Source: Petrachloros mirabilis ULC683
GTDB taxonomy: Bacteria; Cyanobacteriota; Cyanobacteriia; Thermosynechococcales; Thermosynechococcaceae
Length of the DNA: 60,890 nucleotides
Assembly: GCF_009939295.1 (NCBI RefSeq)
Contig: NZ_WVIC01000013.1
Location: 32,001 to 92,890 of the forward strand
Direction: 5' to 3'
This document shows positions 35,026-43,546 of this stretch, in pieces (position 1 is the first letter of the stretch; every line of letters starts with the position of its first letter). A program made the translations under genes and the position numbers. The notes under the pieces were generated by a model. The model saw nothing but the letters and a program-made list of their open reading frames with translations. It was not told the origin of the DNA and did not search any database.

Positions 35026-35964
35026 ATGCGATTGGATCGTATTTTGGCTTTAATGTTAGTTGTAGTTTGCCTGGTGGCAGCACTAGGTAATTGGCTGAGT
35101 GGTACTACCCCCAGTCGAAGTGCTGGGTTTGGCTCAGGGCTACAACAGGCAGATGTCGCTCTCATTGATGTCTATGGGATCATTAGCGACACAGCGGCTG
35201 GAGGGTTTGGGGCAGATGATGCAGGTGCCAACAATCTGATTCGGGCTGTACGACGCGCCCGTGAGGATGAGGTGAAGGCGATTTTGCTGCGCATTAACAG
35301 CCCTGGTGGGACGGCTTCGGCGTCCCAAGCCGTGTATGAGGAGTTGATGCGTACCCGTCAGGAAACCGACATCAAAATTGTGGCAAGCCTGGGAGATGTG
35401 GCGGCGTCTGGGGGGTATTACGTGGCCAGTGCCGCTGAGCATATTGTGGCCAACCCCGCGACTGTGACGGGTTCGATTGGGGTGATTGTGCGCACCCAAA
35501 ATGTGTCATCGCTCTTGGATAAGATTGGTGTCACAACTAGTACGGTTCAAAGTGGCCAGTATAAGGATATTTTGTCTCCGTTCCGGGATCCTACTGCTGA
35601 TGAACGAGCCTTGGTTCAAGGGATTGTCAGTGAGTCTTATCAACAGTTTTTAGATGCGATCGCAGCCGGACGTGACCTCTCTATTGATACCCTGAGACCT
35701 CTTGCCGATGGGCGCATCTTTACTGGCTCACAGGCAGTCACCTTGGAACTGGTAGACTCTCTAGGAAACAGTACAGACGCGCTCAATAAGGCTACAGAGC
35801 TGGCCGGAATTGACGGAGAACCCGTTGTTCGCAATTATTCCTCAACATTTTGGCCCGGATCTCTCGGGGCATTCCTCTCTACGACTCTTTCGGAGTGGCT
35901 ACCGGGTTACCAAAATCTCAAAACCGCTCAGTGGAACTGGATTCCTCTCACCCTTATGGAGTGA
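35026..35964 (+). CDS. sppA: signal peptide peptidase SppA, short form
   Basis: 312-residue membrane-bound serine protease that clears cleaved signal peptides. The N-terminal helix ILALMLVVVCLVAALGNWL anchors it. The single S49 domain has ILLRINSPGGTASASQAVYEE, LGDVAASGGYYVA (nucleophile Ser128) and VQSGQYKDILSPFR (general base Lys180). This matches the 36-kDa type rather than the double-length E. coli enzyme or cyanobacterial SppA1. The ATG at 35026 follows a GGTTG context; the preceding TTG is a less likely start. An R1 element ends just upstream and may supply or disturb its leader. Confidence 0.92.
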   Translation: MRLDRILALMLVVVCLVAALGNWLSGTTPSRSAGFGSGLQQADVALIDVYGIISDTAAGGFGADDAGANNLIRAVRRAREDEVKAILLRINSPGGTASASQAVYEELMRTRQETDIKIVASLGDVAASGGYYVASAAEHIVANPATVTGSIGVIVRTQNVSSLLDKIGVTTSTVQSGQYKDILSPFRDPTADERALVQGIVSESYQQFLDAIAAGRDLSIDTLRPLADGRIFTGSQAVTLELVDSLGNSTDALNKATELAGIDGEPVVRNYSSTFWPGSLGAFLSTTLSEWLPGYQNLKTAQWNWIPLTLME

Positions 35965-35968
35965 GGGC

Positions 35969-36676
35969 TTACAGTTGAGTTGCACTAAGCCAGAACAGTC
36001 CATCAACCAGCAGGGTGCTTACCACAGCCCCTGAAAATACCCACCAGTGGAAGTGGGAGCTAGCCCCGATCAGCACACCCCTTTGCACCAAGGGGGCACA
36101 GCTCAAAAACAACAAGACCAAAATCAAAATCAGCGCCCAAGCCTGTCCCCAAGGGGTTTGCATCACCCCCAAAGCATCCTGGAGGATTGGCAGTGCCAGG
36201 TCAGGCTCAACCTGCATCAACTGTCGCCAATAGGGGATTAACCCCACAATATAAAAGTACAAATCGGTAATCGCCGTTCCCAACAGAGAACCCAAATAAA
36301 AGAAAATGCCCAGTCGGGCAGCCCGGATTCGCAAAAGAAGCGGAACCAATGGCACTGCCAAAGCTTCAACCGGCAGATGCAATAGGGGTTCCCACCGTAG
36401 CCATCCCCAATAAAGCGACCCAGCTATCCAGGTCAATGTAAATCCCAAAATCAGAGATCCCCAATTTGCAGAAGCCGGACGCTTCTGCAAAACCCAGCCA
36501 GTCCCCAGCCATAGCCCGGTGCTCAATAATCCGATCCACGGCCAAGCACGCACTAGGGGCGCTTGGATAAAGACAGGAACAGAGACCAAAAAGATGGCTG
36601 CACTAAAGAAACGCCAGCTTCGTAGGGTACCTATTTTTCCCACTAGGACAGGAACGGAAGACTTGGCGACTTGCAT
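35969..36676 (-). CDS. DUF3120 family membrane protein
   Basis: 235 residues with six or seven hydrophobic helices and the cyanobacterial DUF3120 pattern: FFSAAIFLVSVPVFIQAPLVRAWPW, GSLYWGWLRWEPLLHLPVEALAVP, FYLGSLLGTAITDLYFYIVGLIPYWRQLM. Function unknown; members are found in cyanobacteria and algal plastid lineages. The gene is convergent with sppA, with only 4 bases between the stops. Confidence 0.85.
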   Translation of the reverse strand: MQVAKSSVPVLVGKIGTLRSWRFFSAAIFLVSVPVFIQAPLVRAWPWIGLLSTGLWLGTGWVLQKRPASANWGSLILGFTLTWIAGSLYWGWLRWEPLLHLPVEALAVPLVPLLLRIRAARLGIFFYLGSLLGTAITDLYFYIVGLIPYWRQLMQVEPDLALPILQDALGVMQTPWGQAWALILILVLLFLSCAPLVQRGVLIGASSHFHWWVFSGAVVSTLLVDGLFWLSATQL

Positions 36677-36809
36677 AATGGGGGAGGTTGAAAAGTAAAG
36701 TTAACTCAGTTATGAAAAGAACTGTTGGATATTATTAATTTTTGTAATATCTTTTCTTAATGTATCACGCTTCTGATGCCCCTGGGGGGGATTGAGGATA
36801 AATTTATGC

Positions 36810-37100
36810 TCAGGTGGGTGGCACAATGTTCACCTTGAGGATCCTAGAGACATCTTTAGGGGCGACGGAGAGAATAAGCTGTTGCGCATCTAAACGACAG
36901 CCAGTTGCAGGATCAGCAGCTTGTTTGAATCGTGACCTGTCACCATTACCGCCGCGGTATGGCCATCTCTCAGTCACCATGCAATTCTAACGGCGGAACG
37001 CCAGCCTGTTACCTCACCAGCGGTCAGAGTTTCGACAATCGATGCGCATAGTGCGTTCTAATTGCGCGCAACCCAGAACGGCATCCCCTCGGGCTGAAGC
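36810..37100 (-). pseudogene. decayed gene or short uncharacterised ORF downstream of cmpD
   Basis: The 510-bp gap between DUF3120 and cmpD is not blank. On the minus strand one frame reads VDVLQPEGMPFWVARN, then a stop, then ASIVETLTAGEVTGWRSAV and another stop. A shifted frame then runs from an ATG at 36980 for 56 residues (QAADPATGCRLDAQQLILSV...) to a stop at 36810. The pieces look protein-like and could be one gene broken by a nonsense change and a frameshift. I do not recognise the family. Alternatively only the 56-residue ORF is real. The rest of the gap (36680-36800) holds a GATATTA/TAATATC hairpin and little else. Confidence 0.35.
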
Positions 37101-37188
37101 ACATCGACGGGATACACCGCCCCACCCTCCTCAGATGCACCTCAAAAGTTGCCTGGGGATGTTTCCCTGTCAGTGGCAGGGCAGCTCT

Positions 37189-38046
37189 CTATTCGTCGTG
37201 GGCAAAGCGGTTATAGAGAAAATCCAGGGCGTGGTTGCGGAGTTGGTAGTAGAGAGGATCTTCCATGATCTGGTCGCGATCGCGGGGTCGCTCAAAGGGA
37301 ATCTCCATCACCTCGCCAATGGTGGCGGCGGGGCCATTGGTCATCATCACGAGGCGATCGGCTAAAAACAGGGCCTCGTCGATGTCGTGGGTGATCATCA
37401 ACACCGTGCAGCGATGCTCGTTCCAGATTTTGAGCAGCTCTTCTTGAAGTTCTTCCTTGGTGATCGCATCCAGCGCCCCAAAGGGTTCGTCGAGAATCAG
37501 CACCTCGGGGCGAATAGCCAGGGCACGGGCAATAGACACCCGCTGTCGCATCCCGCCGGAAATCTGATCAGGGCATTTGTCAGCGGCTTCGGTCAGCCCC
37601 ACCATGGCCAGGTGATCTCGGACGATCGCCCGCTTTTGAGCCTCGGGCTTGTTGGGCCATACGGCCTTCACTGCCAGGTAGACGTTCTCAAACACCGTGC
37701 GCCAGGGCAGCAGCGCGTAGTTTTGGAACACCACCATCCGATCGGGCCCTGGCGTTAGAATGGGTTGCCCTTTGAGGGTGACAGCCCCCCCAGTGGCCTG
37801 CTGAAACCCCGACACCAAACTTAGTAGGGTCGATTTACCACAGCCAGAGTGGCCAATGAAGCAGACAAATTCTCCTTCCTGAACCGTCAAGTTGACATTC
37901 TCCAGTACAGGGAATATGCCTTTGGGGGTGGGAAAGCCTTTAGAAACCTGATCGAACACCAGGAAACCAGATGTATTCGCTCCCTGGGCATGGTTTAGTC
38001 GGTCGGGATGGCTAGGACGGCGGGATTGGAGGTGGGTGGGTTGCAT
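37189..38046 (-). CDS. cmpD: bicarbonate ABC transporter ATP-binding protein CmpD
   Basis: 285-residue ATPase of the NrtD/CmpD/SsuB family. Walker A GHSGCGKSTLL, Q-loop VVFQNYALLPW, signature ISGGMRQRVSIARAL, Walker B LILDEPFGALDA and switch His in MITHDIDEAL are complete. The N-terminal ~30 residues are extra and not part of the fold. Specificity is taken from the binding protein in the operon (see cmpA). It is the last gene of the four; the 113-base gap to cmpC contains two small hairpins. The ATG at 38046 has an AAGGAT site. Confidence 0.85.
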   Translation of the reverse strand: MQPTHLQSRRPSHPDRLNHAQGANTSGFLVFDQVSKGFPTPKGIFPVLENVNLTVQEGEFVCFIGHSGCGKSTLLSLVSGFQQATGGAVTLKGQPILTPGPDRMVVFQNYALLPWRTVFENVYLAVKAVWPNKPEAQKRAIVRDHLAMVGLTEAADKCPDQISGGMRQRVSIARALAIRPEVLILDEPFGALDAITKEELQEELLKIWNEHRCTVLMITHDIDEALFLADRLVMMTNGPAATIGEVMEIPFERPRDRDQIMEDPLYYQLRNHALDFLYNRFAHDE

Positions 38047-38089
38047 TGAGTAATCCTTATGATGATGAAGATGATGATGAAGTTTGAAA

Positions 38090-38147
38090 TCCCCTGGCTG
38101 GGGAATAGCTCTGAAATCCGGGGATTCATCCCCTCTTGGCAGGGGAT
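38090..38147 (-). other. tandem hairpins between cmpC and cmpD
   Basis: Two small perfect stems lie in the intercistronic gap: TCCCC/GGGGA (38090-38104) and ATCCCCT/AGGGGAT (38128-38147). Next to them, towards cmpD, is an ATG/ATGATGAAG trinucleotide tract (~38058-38081). Such stems can protect mRNA ends or tune the relative output of the two genes. Confidence 0.45.
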
Positions 38148-38159
38148 TAGGCCGATTTG

Positions 38160-40166
38160 CTACGCAGCAAAGGCTGCGATCGCTCCATCGAGCACCACCT
38201 CAGCGATGGTAATATCACGCTTGATGGCAAGGCTGTTCAGGTAGCCGATGGGGTCTTCGGCGTCGAAGTCGGTGCCGTCGAATAGGTGAATGCTGCCCCG
38301 AGTAAACTTGGCGTCGAGCAGACCCAGTTCGCGGGCTGCGGTACTGTAGACATCGACCCGGATGATGCGCTCCAGAATTTCCAGCCAGTTGCGGGGAAAG
38401 GGAACATCGCCCCAGCGGGCCAGTTGGGTCATGTGCCAGAGGTGCTCGGTGCGGCTGGGTCGATTCGCGCCGTTGCCAAAGAAGAGGTGGTGGGCGTACT
38501 CACGCATCGGCTGCTGAAGTTCGCATACTTTGGTGTGGGGATTGCCTAGGTGGATATATTCCATTGGGGTGCCCAGATAGGCCCGCGGGGAGAGAATCTG
38601 GCGGATCTCTGGCTCGTTTTCGGGATCGGCGCAGTAGCGGCAGGCATCCAGCAGCGCCTTGGTGAGGGCGATGTGGGTGTTGGGGTGGGCGCTGGCCCAG
38701 GCTTCGCGCACCCCTAGCACCTTGCCGGGATGGCCGTCGTAGATTTCGCGATCGGTGGCGATGGTAAAGCCCACCTCATCCATGGCGGCCCGTAGATTCC
38801 AGGGTTCGCCTACACAGAACCCGTCAATGGCGTTATTTTTTAAATCCACCACCATCTGGGCTGGGGGAATGGTTTGCAGTGCCAGATCCCGGTCAGGATC
38901 GATGCCCCCGACGGCCAGCCAGTAGCGCAGCAGCAGATTGTGCATTGATGAGGGGTGTACCATGCCCATGCGGTGCTGAATTTCGGGGGTGCGGTGCAGC
39001 ATCTCCCGGAAGCTCTCCAGGCTATAAACCCCCTGCTCATAAAAGCGACGGGCCAGGGTGATGGCGTTGCCATTGCGGGTCATGGTCAGGGTGGTAACCA
39101 CGGGTAGGGGCTGGTTTTTATGGCCCCCAAGGGTAAACCACAGGGGCATGCCTGAGGGCATTTGAGCAGCATCCAGGTAGCCTCCGGCAATGCCATCCAC
39201 AATGCCCCGCCAACTGGTCTCACGCACCAGGTTGACTTCATCAAGGCCGTGCTTGGTGAAAAAGCCTTTTTCTTTGGCGATGGCCACGGGGGCGCAGGCG
39301 ATCAGGGGCACAAAGCCAATATCCAGGTTCACCTTCTCTAACCCATGGCGGGCGACGGCCTGGGTCTTTCTAGCCCGCAGCTTTTTGATCCGTTTTTGCT
39401 GGTTGAGGAAGTAGATGATCTCGCTGCGCAGGCTGTAGTAGCTAGGGTGCTCCACCACCACCATGCGCTCTCGCGGGCGGGGAATATCCACCTCAAGGAT
39501 GTTTCCGATTTCGGCACCGGGGCCGTTAGTGAGCATGACGATGCGATCGCTGAGCAGCACTGCCTCATCCACGTCGTGGGTGACCATTACGGCGGTGACG
39601 TTGTTCTCGTCGCAGATGCGCATCAGTTGGGTTTGCAGATTGCCCCGCGTCAGGGCATCTAGGGCTCCAAAGGGTTCATCTAGCAGCAGCAGCTTGGGTC
39701 GAATGGCCAAGGCGCGGGCGATGGCCACCCGCTGCTTCATCCCTCCCGAAAGCTGATCAGGCATTTTGTCGGCGGCCTGCTGCAATCCCACCAGGTTGAT
39801 GTGCTCTTGCACAATGCTCCGTCGCTCCCCCTTGGGGCGATCGCCGTAGACTCGATTCACCGCTAGGGCTATGTTTTCCCGGACGCTGCGCCAGGGTAAG
39901 AGGGAATAGTTTTGGAAAACAACCATGCGATCGGGGCCAGGTTCAGTGATCTTTTTGCCCTCCAGGGTGAGCACTCCAGAACTGGGCAGCGATAGGCCCG
40001 CAATCATATTTAAAAGAGTCGATTTTCCACAACCCGAGTGGCCAATAAACGAGACAAATTCTCCCTGTTTAATCGTCAAATCAATTCCCTTAAGGGCAAT
40101 ATACTCGCCGCCATCTGCCAGGGAAAACACCTTGTCCACCTGGTCTACTGCAACTAATAAACTCAT
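38160..40166 (-). CDS. cmpC: bicarbonate ABC transporter ATPase with fused binding-protein-like domain, CmpC
   Basis: 668 residues, two parts. The N-terminal ATPase (~1-260) has Walker A GHSGCGKSTLL, signature LSGGMKQRVAIARAL and LLLDEPFGALDAL. The C-terminal ~380 residues (from about LDIGFVPLIACAPVAIAKEKGFF) are a CmpA/NrtA-like solute-binding domain kept in the cytoplasm. In the paralogue NrtC this domain senses the internal substrate level and shuts down transport. Such a fused subunit occurs only in the Nrt and Cmp systems. I chose the ATG at 40166 because of its CGGAGGA ribosome site; the open frame to 40298 runs into the R2 repeat. Confidence 0.87.
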   Translation of the reverse strand: MSLLVAVDQVDKVFSLADGGEYIALKGIDLTIKQGEFVSFIGHSGCGKSTLLNMIAGLSLPSSGVLTLEGKKITEPGPDRMVVFQNYSLLPWRSVRENIALAVNRVYGDRPKGERRSIVQEHINLVGLQQAADKMPDQLSGGMKQRVAIARALAIRPKLLLLDEPFGALDALTRGNLQTQLMRICDENNVTAVMVTHDVDEAVLLSDRIVMLTNGPGAEIGNILEVDIPRPRERMVVVEHPSYYSLRSEIIYFLNQQKRIKKLRARKTQAVARHGLEKVNLDIGFVPLIACAPVAIAKEKGFFTKHGLDEVNLVRETSWRGIVDGIAGGYLDAAQMPSGMPLWFTLGGHKNQPLPVVTTLTMTRNGNAITLARRFYEQGVYSLESFREMLHRTPEIQHRMGMVHPSSMHNLLLRYWLAVGGIDPDRDLALQTIPPAQMVVDLKNNAIDGFCVGEPWNLRAAMDEVGFTIATDREIYDGHPGKVLGVREAWASAHPNTHIALTKALLDACRYCADPENEPEIRQILSPRAYLGTPMEYIHLGNPHTKVCELQQPMREYAHHLFFGNGANRPSRTEHLWHMTQLARWGDVPFPRNWLEILERIIRVDVYSTAARELGLLDAKFTRGSIHLFDGTDFDAEDPIGYLNSLAIKRDITIAEVVLDGAIAAFAA

Positions 40167-40217
40167 GATTTCCTCCGTGGAACTTTTGCGTGATGACATA
40201 TCATGGGGTGGGCACCG

Positions 40218-40375
40218 CTCAGAGGCAGTTTGAAACGTTTCTAACGCCTTGCACCCGCCCCCTAAATCCCCCATTCTGGGGGACTTAAGAGTGATCAAAG
40301 CCCCTAGAATCGGGGGTTGGGGGGCAAATGTAGAGCATGGGAATACTGTAAAGACAGCCTCTCACAGTATCGAGA
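40218..40375. repeat. MITE-like repeat family R2, copy B, inside the cmp operon
   Basis: About 155 bp, reverse-oriented relative to the copy at 3233, with shared blocks GTTTCTAACGCCTTGC, CTTAAGAGTGATCAAAG and AAGACAGCCTCTCA. It fills half of the 305-base gap between cmpB and cmpC, so it is transcribed as part of the operon. Its G/C palindromes would fold into strong RNA stems. Confidence 0.72.
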
Positions 40376-40471
40376 AGTGGTGCTGAGGTGAGCAGTGCGC
40401 CTGGGCGGTGGGTTAACCGGGAAGATCAGGCCATGACGCACCCTAGAGACTCCCATTGGAAGGGGAAGCCG

Positions 40472-41323
40472 CTATTTTCTGGCAGGGGCGATTTTCATCT
40501 GCAAAAAGGCAATCAGGCGATCGAGCAGCAGCCCCACCAGACCGATGTAAAACACCGCCAGAATAATTTCACTGATGTAGTTCTGCTGGTAGGCATCCCA
40601 GATAAAAAAGCCGATACCTACAATCCCCGACATCACAATCTCGGCGGCAATAATGGCCAGCCAGGCTAGTCCGATTGCAATGCGCAAGCCAGTAAAAATG
40701 TAGGGCAATGCCGAAGGAAACAGAATGTTGAAGTAATAGTCCTTGCGTGATAGTTTCAGCACCTTAGCCACATTGTCATAGTCTTCGGGAATTTGCCGTA
40801 CTCCCTCAATGGTGTTGATCAAAATCGGCCACACCGCCGTAATAAAAATCACGAAGATGGCAGCAGGCTGGTTTTGTTGCAGAGCCACTAAGGCAATGGG
40901 TACCCAGGCCAGCGGGGCTACCATCCGCAAAAACTGAAAGATCGGGTAGGTCGCCTTATTCAACCAGGGACTCGTACCCACCAATACCCCCAGAGCAATT
41001 CCCACCACTGCGGCTGCCGTGTAGCCCTTCGCCACCCGACCCAGGCTAGCTAGAGTTTGCCAAAACAGCCCCTTATCTAACCCACCCAGGTCGTAAAAGG
41101 GATACAGCAGCAGCTCTCGGGTGCGCGTATCAGTCCAGAGACTGAGTGGCCCCGGCAGCCGGGTCACCCCGGACCACGAGAACAACTGCCACATCCCTAA
41201 AAACACGGCAATGCCAAAGATCGGGGGAATTAAATCATCTCTACGCTTCTGCCAAAATTGCTGAATGGATGAGAGAACTGAGCTAGAACGGGTCTGCCTG
41301 CGAGAGGGTGCTTGAGTAATCAT
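40472..41323 (-). CDS. cmpB: bicarbonate ABC transporter permease CmpB
   Basis: 283 residues with six predicted membrane helices. The ABC importer coupling segment is in LRIAIGLAWLAIIAAEIVMSG (EAA-type loop). The protein matches the NrtB/CmpB/SsuC permease family: DLGGLDKGLFWQTLASLGRVAKGYTAAAVVGIALGVLVG and FIWDAYQQNYISEIILAVFYIGLVG. It would form the homodimeric channel driven by the CmpC/CmpD ATPases. A 300-base gap with a long hairpin separates it from cmpA upstream. Confidence 0.86.
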   Translation of the reverse strand: MITQAPSRRQTRSSSVLSSIQQFWQKRRDDLIPPIFGIAVFLGMWQLFSWSGVTRLPGPLSLWTDTRTRELLLYPFYDLGGLDKGLFWQTLASLGRVAKGYTAAAVVGIALGVLVGTSPWLNKATYPIFQFLRMVAPLAWVPIALVALQQNQPAAIFVIFITAVWPILINTIEGVRQIPEDYDNVAKVLKLSRKDYYFNILFPSALPYIFTGLRIAIGLAWLAIIAAEIVMSGIVGIGFFIWDAYQQNYISEIILAVFYIGLVGLLLDRLIAFLQMKIAPARK

Positions 41324-41472
41324 GATGTGTTTTCTTCTATGAGGGTTGACTGTGCTGATGTATGCTGAGTGACGTTGTTAGCCCTCACCGTTCGGGTTGC
41401 TTAATCCACAACACCTGTGAGGGATGAGGAAACCCACCCCGGCCACGCAGTTGGAACAATGGCCGAGGCAGG

Positions 41473-41553
41473 CTGGTTCAGAACCCAGTCGAGACAGTTG
41501 ACGCGGTTGACGATGGAAACCACACTGTCTACGGCTGGCTCTCTCTGAACCAG
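41473..41553 (-). promoter_or_regulatory. long hairpin between cmpA and cmpB
   Basis: CTGGTTCAGA (41473-41482) is the exact reverse complement of TCTGAACCAG (41544-41553). Inside it AGACAGT (41492-41498) pairs with ACTGTCT (41524-41530), giving an extended imperfect stem of ~80 bases in the transcript. It lies ~70-150 bases after cmpA. A stem here would let the abundant binding protein be made in excess over the membrane subunits by partial termination or mRNA stabilisation, a common pattern in ABC importer operons. Confidence 0.6.
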
Positions 41554-41623
41554 AACTAGGGGAGGAAAAGGAGTGGATGGGCTTCGGAGAGAGACTTCGC
41601 ATCTACCCATTACCCTTTGCCTC

Positions 41624-42979
41624 CTAGACCCGCTTGATCGTGAGGCTCTTCAGGTACGCCTCGGGGTTAGCGGGGTCAAACTTAATGCCATCGAAAAAGG
41701 TCTCGATGCCCCGCGAGGTGTTGGCGGGAATATCGGCGGTCAAGCCTGCTTCGGTGGCCGCTTCGCGCCAGAGATCTTCGCGGTTGACGGCATCAACAAG
41801 GCGCTGAACAGTGTCAAAGTCGGTGAGCTGATCTTTGTGAAAGCCCCAGCGCATGCTTTCGGTGAGAAACCAGGTGTCGTGGCTCTTGTAGGGGTACGAC
41901 ACGCTACCCTTGGGGTCTTTCCAGTAAAGGGGGCCAGCGTTGAAGTCATCGAAGGCGGCTTTGCCATCTCCCATGGTGTATTTGCCCTCGTAGGGAGGCG
42001 TCAAAATCTCAGGCGCAATGTTGAAGTAATTGCGGCCGGAGCAGATTTTGACTACCTCAGCCCGGTTGGCAGGGTTGTCGATCCACTGCTGAGCTTCCAT
42101 GATGGCCTTCAGCAGTGCCTTGGTAGCCTTGGGGTTGGCATCCACCCAGTCGGCCCGAATGGCCAGGTACTCTTCCGGATGGAAGGGCCAAATTTCGTGG
42201 GTAAGGGTGGCCATGAAGCCAATGTTGTCGGCGACGATACGGTAGGGCCAGGGGTCGCCAGTGCTGAAGGCGTCCATGGTGCCATTGCGCATACCCTGCA
42301 CCGTTTCGGCGGGGGGCACCGCCAGCAGGTCGATGTCGGTGTCGGGGTCAATGCCGCCTGCGGCAAACCAGTAGCGAATCCAAAAGTCCTGATTGACGTT
42401 GGGAAAGGTGTGAGCAGCTTTGAACTTGCGGCCCTGATTGGCCTGAAAGCCCTTAATGTAATCTGCGGCACTGGAGATATCCTTGCCTAAGCCCTTGCCT
42501 GCATGGAGGCCAGAGATGGCAATGCCGTTGCCCTGGGTATTGAGCTGGGCCAGCACGTACATGGGTACTTTTTGCCCGTTGGTAATAATGCCTTCGCTGA
42601 TCAAGTGGGGCATGGGCATCTGCCACTGACCGCCGTCGATGCCACCCCCGCCGGAGCCAATGGTGACGTTGTCGCGGGCCGAGGCCCAGTTCGCCTGCTT
42701 GGAGAGTTCGACTCCGGTCATGCCATATTTGGCGAACAACCCTTTCTCCTGGGCAATGATCATCGCTGCTGACTCAACGATGGGGATGTAGCCCAGCTTG
42801 ATCGTGGGGGTCTCGGGGGTATCGCCTGCGGCCACAGGTCCGGGGACAGGAGCAGTCGTGGCCTCGGGGGTCGCCGAGGGGGGATTCCCGACACAGCCTT
42901 TGAGCAAAACGGCCACCGCCGCCGAGGCTCCGGCGGTGGCCAAAAACTTGCGGCGGGTGATGTGAGCAAAATCGGACAT
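41624..42979 (-). CDS. cmpA: bicarbonate-binding lipoprotein CmpA
   Basis: 451-residue substrate-binding protein of the NrtA/CmpA family. The twin Arg (TRRKFL) and lipobox LLKGC (Cys29) mark a periplasmic lipoprotein. The nitrate protein NrtA uses Trp102, Gln155, His196 and Lys269. Here the aligned segments are ANWASARD (Trp kept), GNGIAI (Asn at the Gln position), [10 protein letters not shown] (no His) and HPEEY with Glu270 in place of Lys269. Glu at this site is what the bicarbonate protein CmpA has. No narB, nirA or other nitrate gene is near. The ATG at 42979 follows a strong AAGGAGA site. First gene of cmpABCD. Confidence 0.83.
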   Translation of the reverse strand: MSDFAHITRRKFLATAGASAAVAVLLKGCVGNPPSATPEATTAPVPGPVAAGDTPETPTIKLGYIPIVESAAMIIAQEKGLFAKYGMTGVELSKQANWASARDNVTIGSGGGGIDGGQWQMPMPHLISEGIITNGQKVPMYVLAQLNTQGNGIAISGLHAGKGLGKDISSAADYIKGFQANQGRKFKAAHTFPNVNQDFWIRYWFAAGGIDPDTDIDLLAVPPAETVQGMRNGTMDAFSTGDPWPYRIVADNIGFMATLTHEIWPFHPEEYLAIRADWVDANPKATKALLKAIMEAQQWIDNPANRAEVVKICSGRNYFNIAPEILTPPYEGKYTMGDGKAAFDDFNAGPLYWKDPKGSVSYPYKSHDTWFLTESMRWGFHKDQLTDFDTVQRLVDAVNREDLWREAATEAGLTADIPANTSRGIETFFDGIKFDPANPEAYLKSLTIKRV

Positions 42980-43235
42980 AAGATCTCCTTGCAACGCTGC
43001 CAGATTAGGCGCGCTGTAAACGATATGGGCATGGTGGAAAAGCTTTGGGGCGATCGCCTCAACTCAGACAACTGTCCCCTTGGGTCAATCGTCGGCTAAC
43101 CCCGGGGCGGACTAGCCAACAAGAGAGATTTAGTTTTATAAATCCTCTTCGGTTTTTCTATGTCACTGAGTCTATACGAAATTTTCGAGCTGGGGAACAC
43201 CTAAAACCCCAAAACCCGACTGCAATTTTCGATGC

Positions 43236-43253
43236 AAGTTATAGGTTGAACTT
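43236..43253 (-). promoter_or_regulatory. possible LysR-type (CmpR) operator upstream of cmpA
   Basis: AAGTT-ATAGGTTG-AACTT is a perfect 5-bp inverted repeat with an 8-base centre, ~257 bases before the cmpA start in an AT-rich promoter region (43130-43295). LysR-type regulators bind interrupted dyads of this size, and cmp operons are controlled by CmpR. No cmpR gene is in the window, so this is only a candidate site. Confidence 0.4.
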
Positions 43254-43295
43254 ATTTATAGATTTTTTATAATAGTTTTAATTAATCTTTTAACT

Positions 43296-43441
43296 ACGTG
43301 AGTTCGACGACTTATCCGCCCTAGCCCCCTCTCCCAATGTTGGGAGAGGGGGAACAGAGCAGAAATTCAACGTTTTAGCCCCTCTCCCAATCCTGGGAGA
43401 GGGGTTGGGGTGAGGGCAGACGAGAGCTGTCGAACTCACGT
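43296..43441. repeat. intact MITE (family R4) with 13-bp inverted ends and exact 8-bp target duplication
   Basis: The 146-bp element begins ACGTGAGTTCGAC (43296-43308) and ends GTCGAACTCACGT (43429-43441), a perfect 13-bp terminal inverted repeat. It is flanked on both sides by TTTTAACT (43288-43295 and 43442-43449). The interior carries two hairpin blocks of the CCTCTCCCAAT...GGGAGAGG type. It has no coding capacity, so it must have been moved by a transposase encoded elsewhere. It sits between the cmpA promoter and the end of the RND pump gene. Confidence 0.9.
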
Positions 43442-43546
43442 TTTTAACTATTCACTCAGCATGGATAAACCCCCTTGCGAGGAATGCGGGCTCGTGAAAC
43501 TTGGTATGGGTCGGCCAACCCTCACCAACACCTGAAACCTTGGAAT

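Noticed and set aside
37042-37365. Plus-strand open frame of 107 codons antisense to cmpD
   Set aside because: Its 3' half is the exact antisense of a strongly conserved ABC ATPase, and it has no ribosome site or protein-like composition.
41573-42490. Plus-strand open frame of 305 codons inside cmpA
   Set aside because: It is antisense to a conserved coding gene; open shadow frames are expected in GC-rich codons with strong third-position bias.
37189-42979. Calling the ABC operon nrtABCD (nitrate)
   Set aside because: Overall similarity allows it, but the binding protein lacks the nitrate-contacting Lys, His and Gln, has Glu270 as in CmpA, and there is no narB or nirA nearby.
43150-43200. 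NtcA-like site (GTA-N8-...) upstream of cmpA
   Set aside because: Only the GTA half is present; the second half is GTG instead of TAC. This is too weak to report as a site.
43315-43420. Rho-independent terminators at the CTCTCCCAAT...GGGAGAG stems
   Set aside because: They lie inside an element with 13-bp inverted ends and a target duplication. A terminator effect is possible, but their origin is the MITE.
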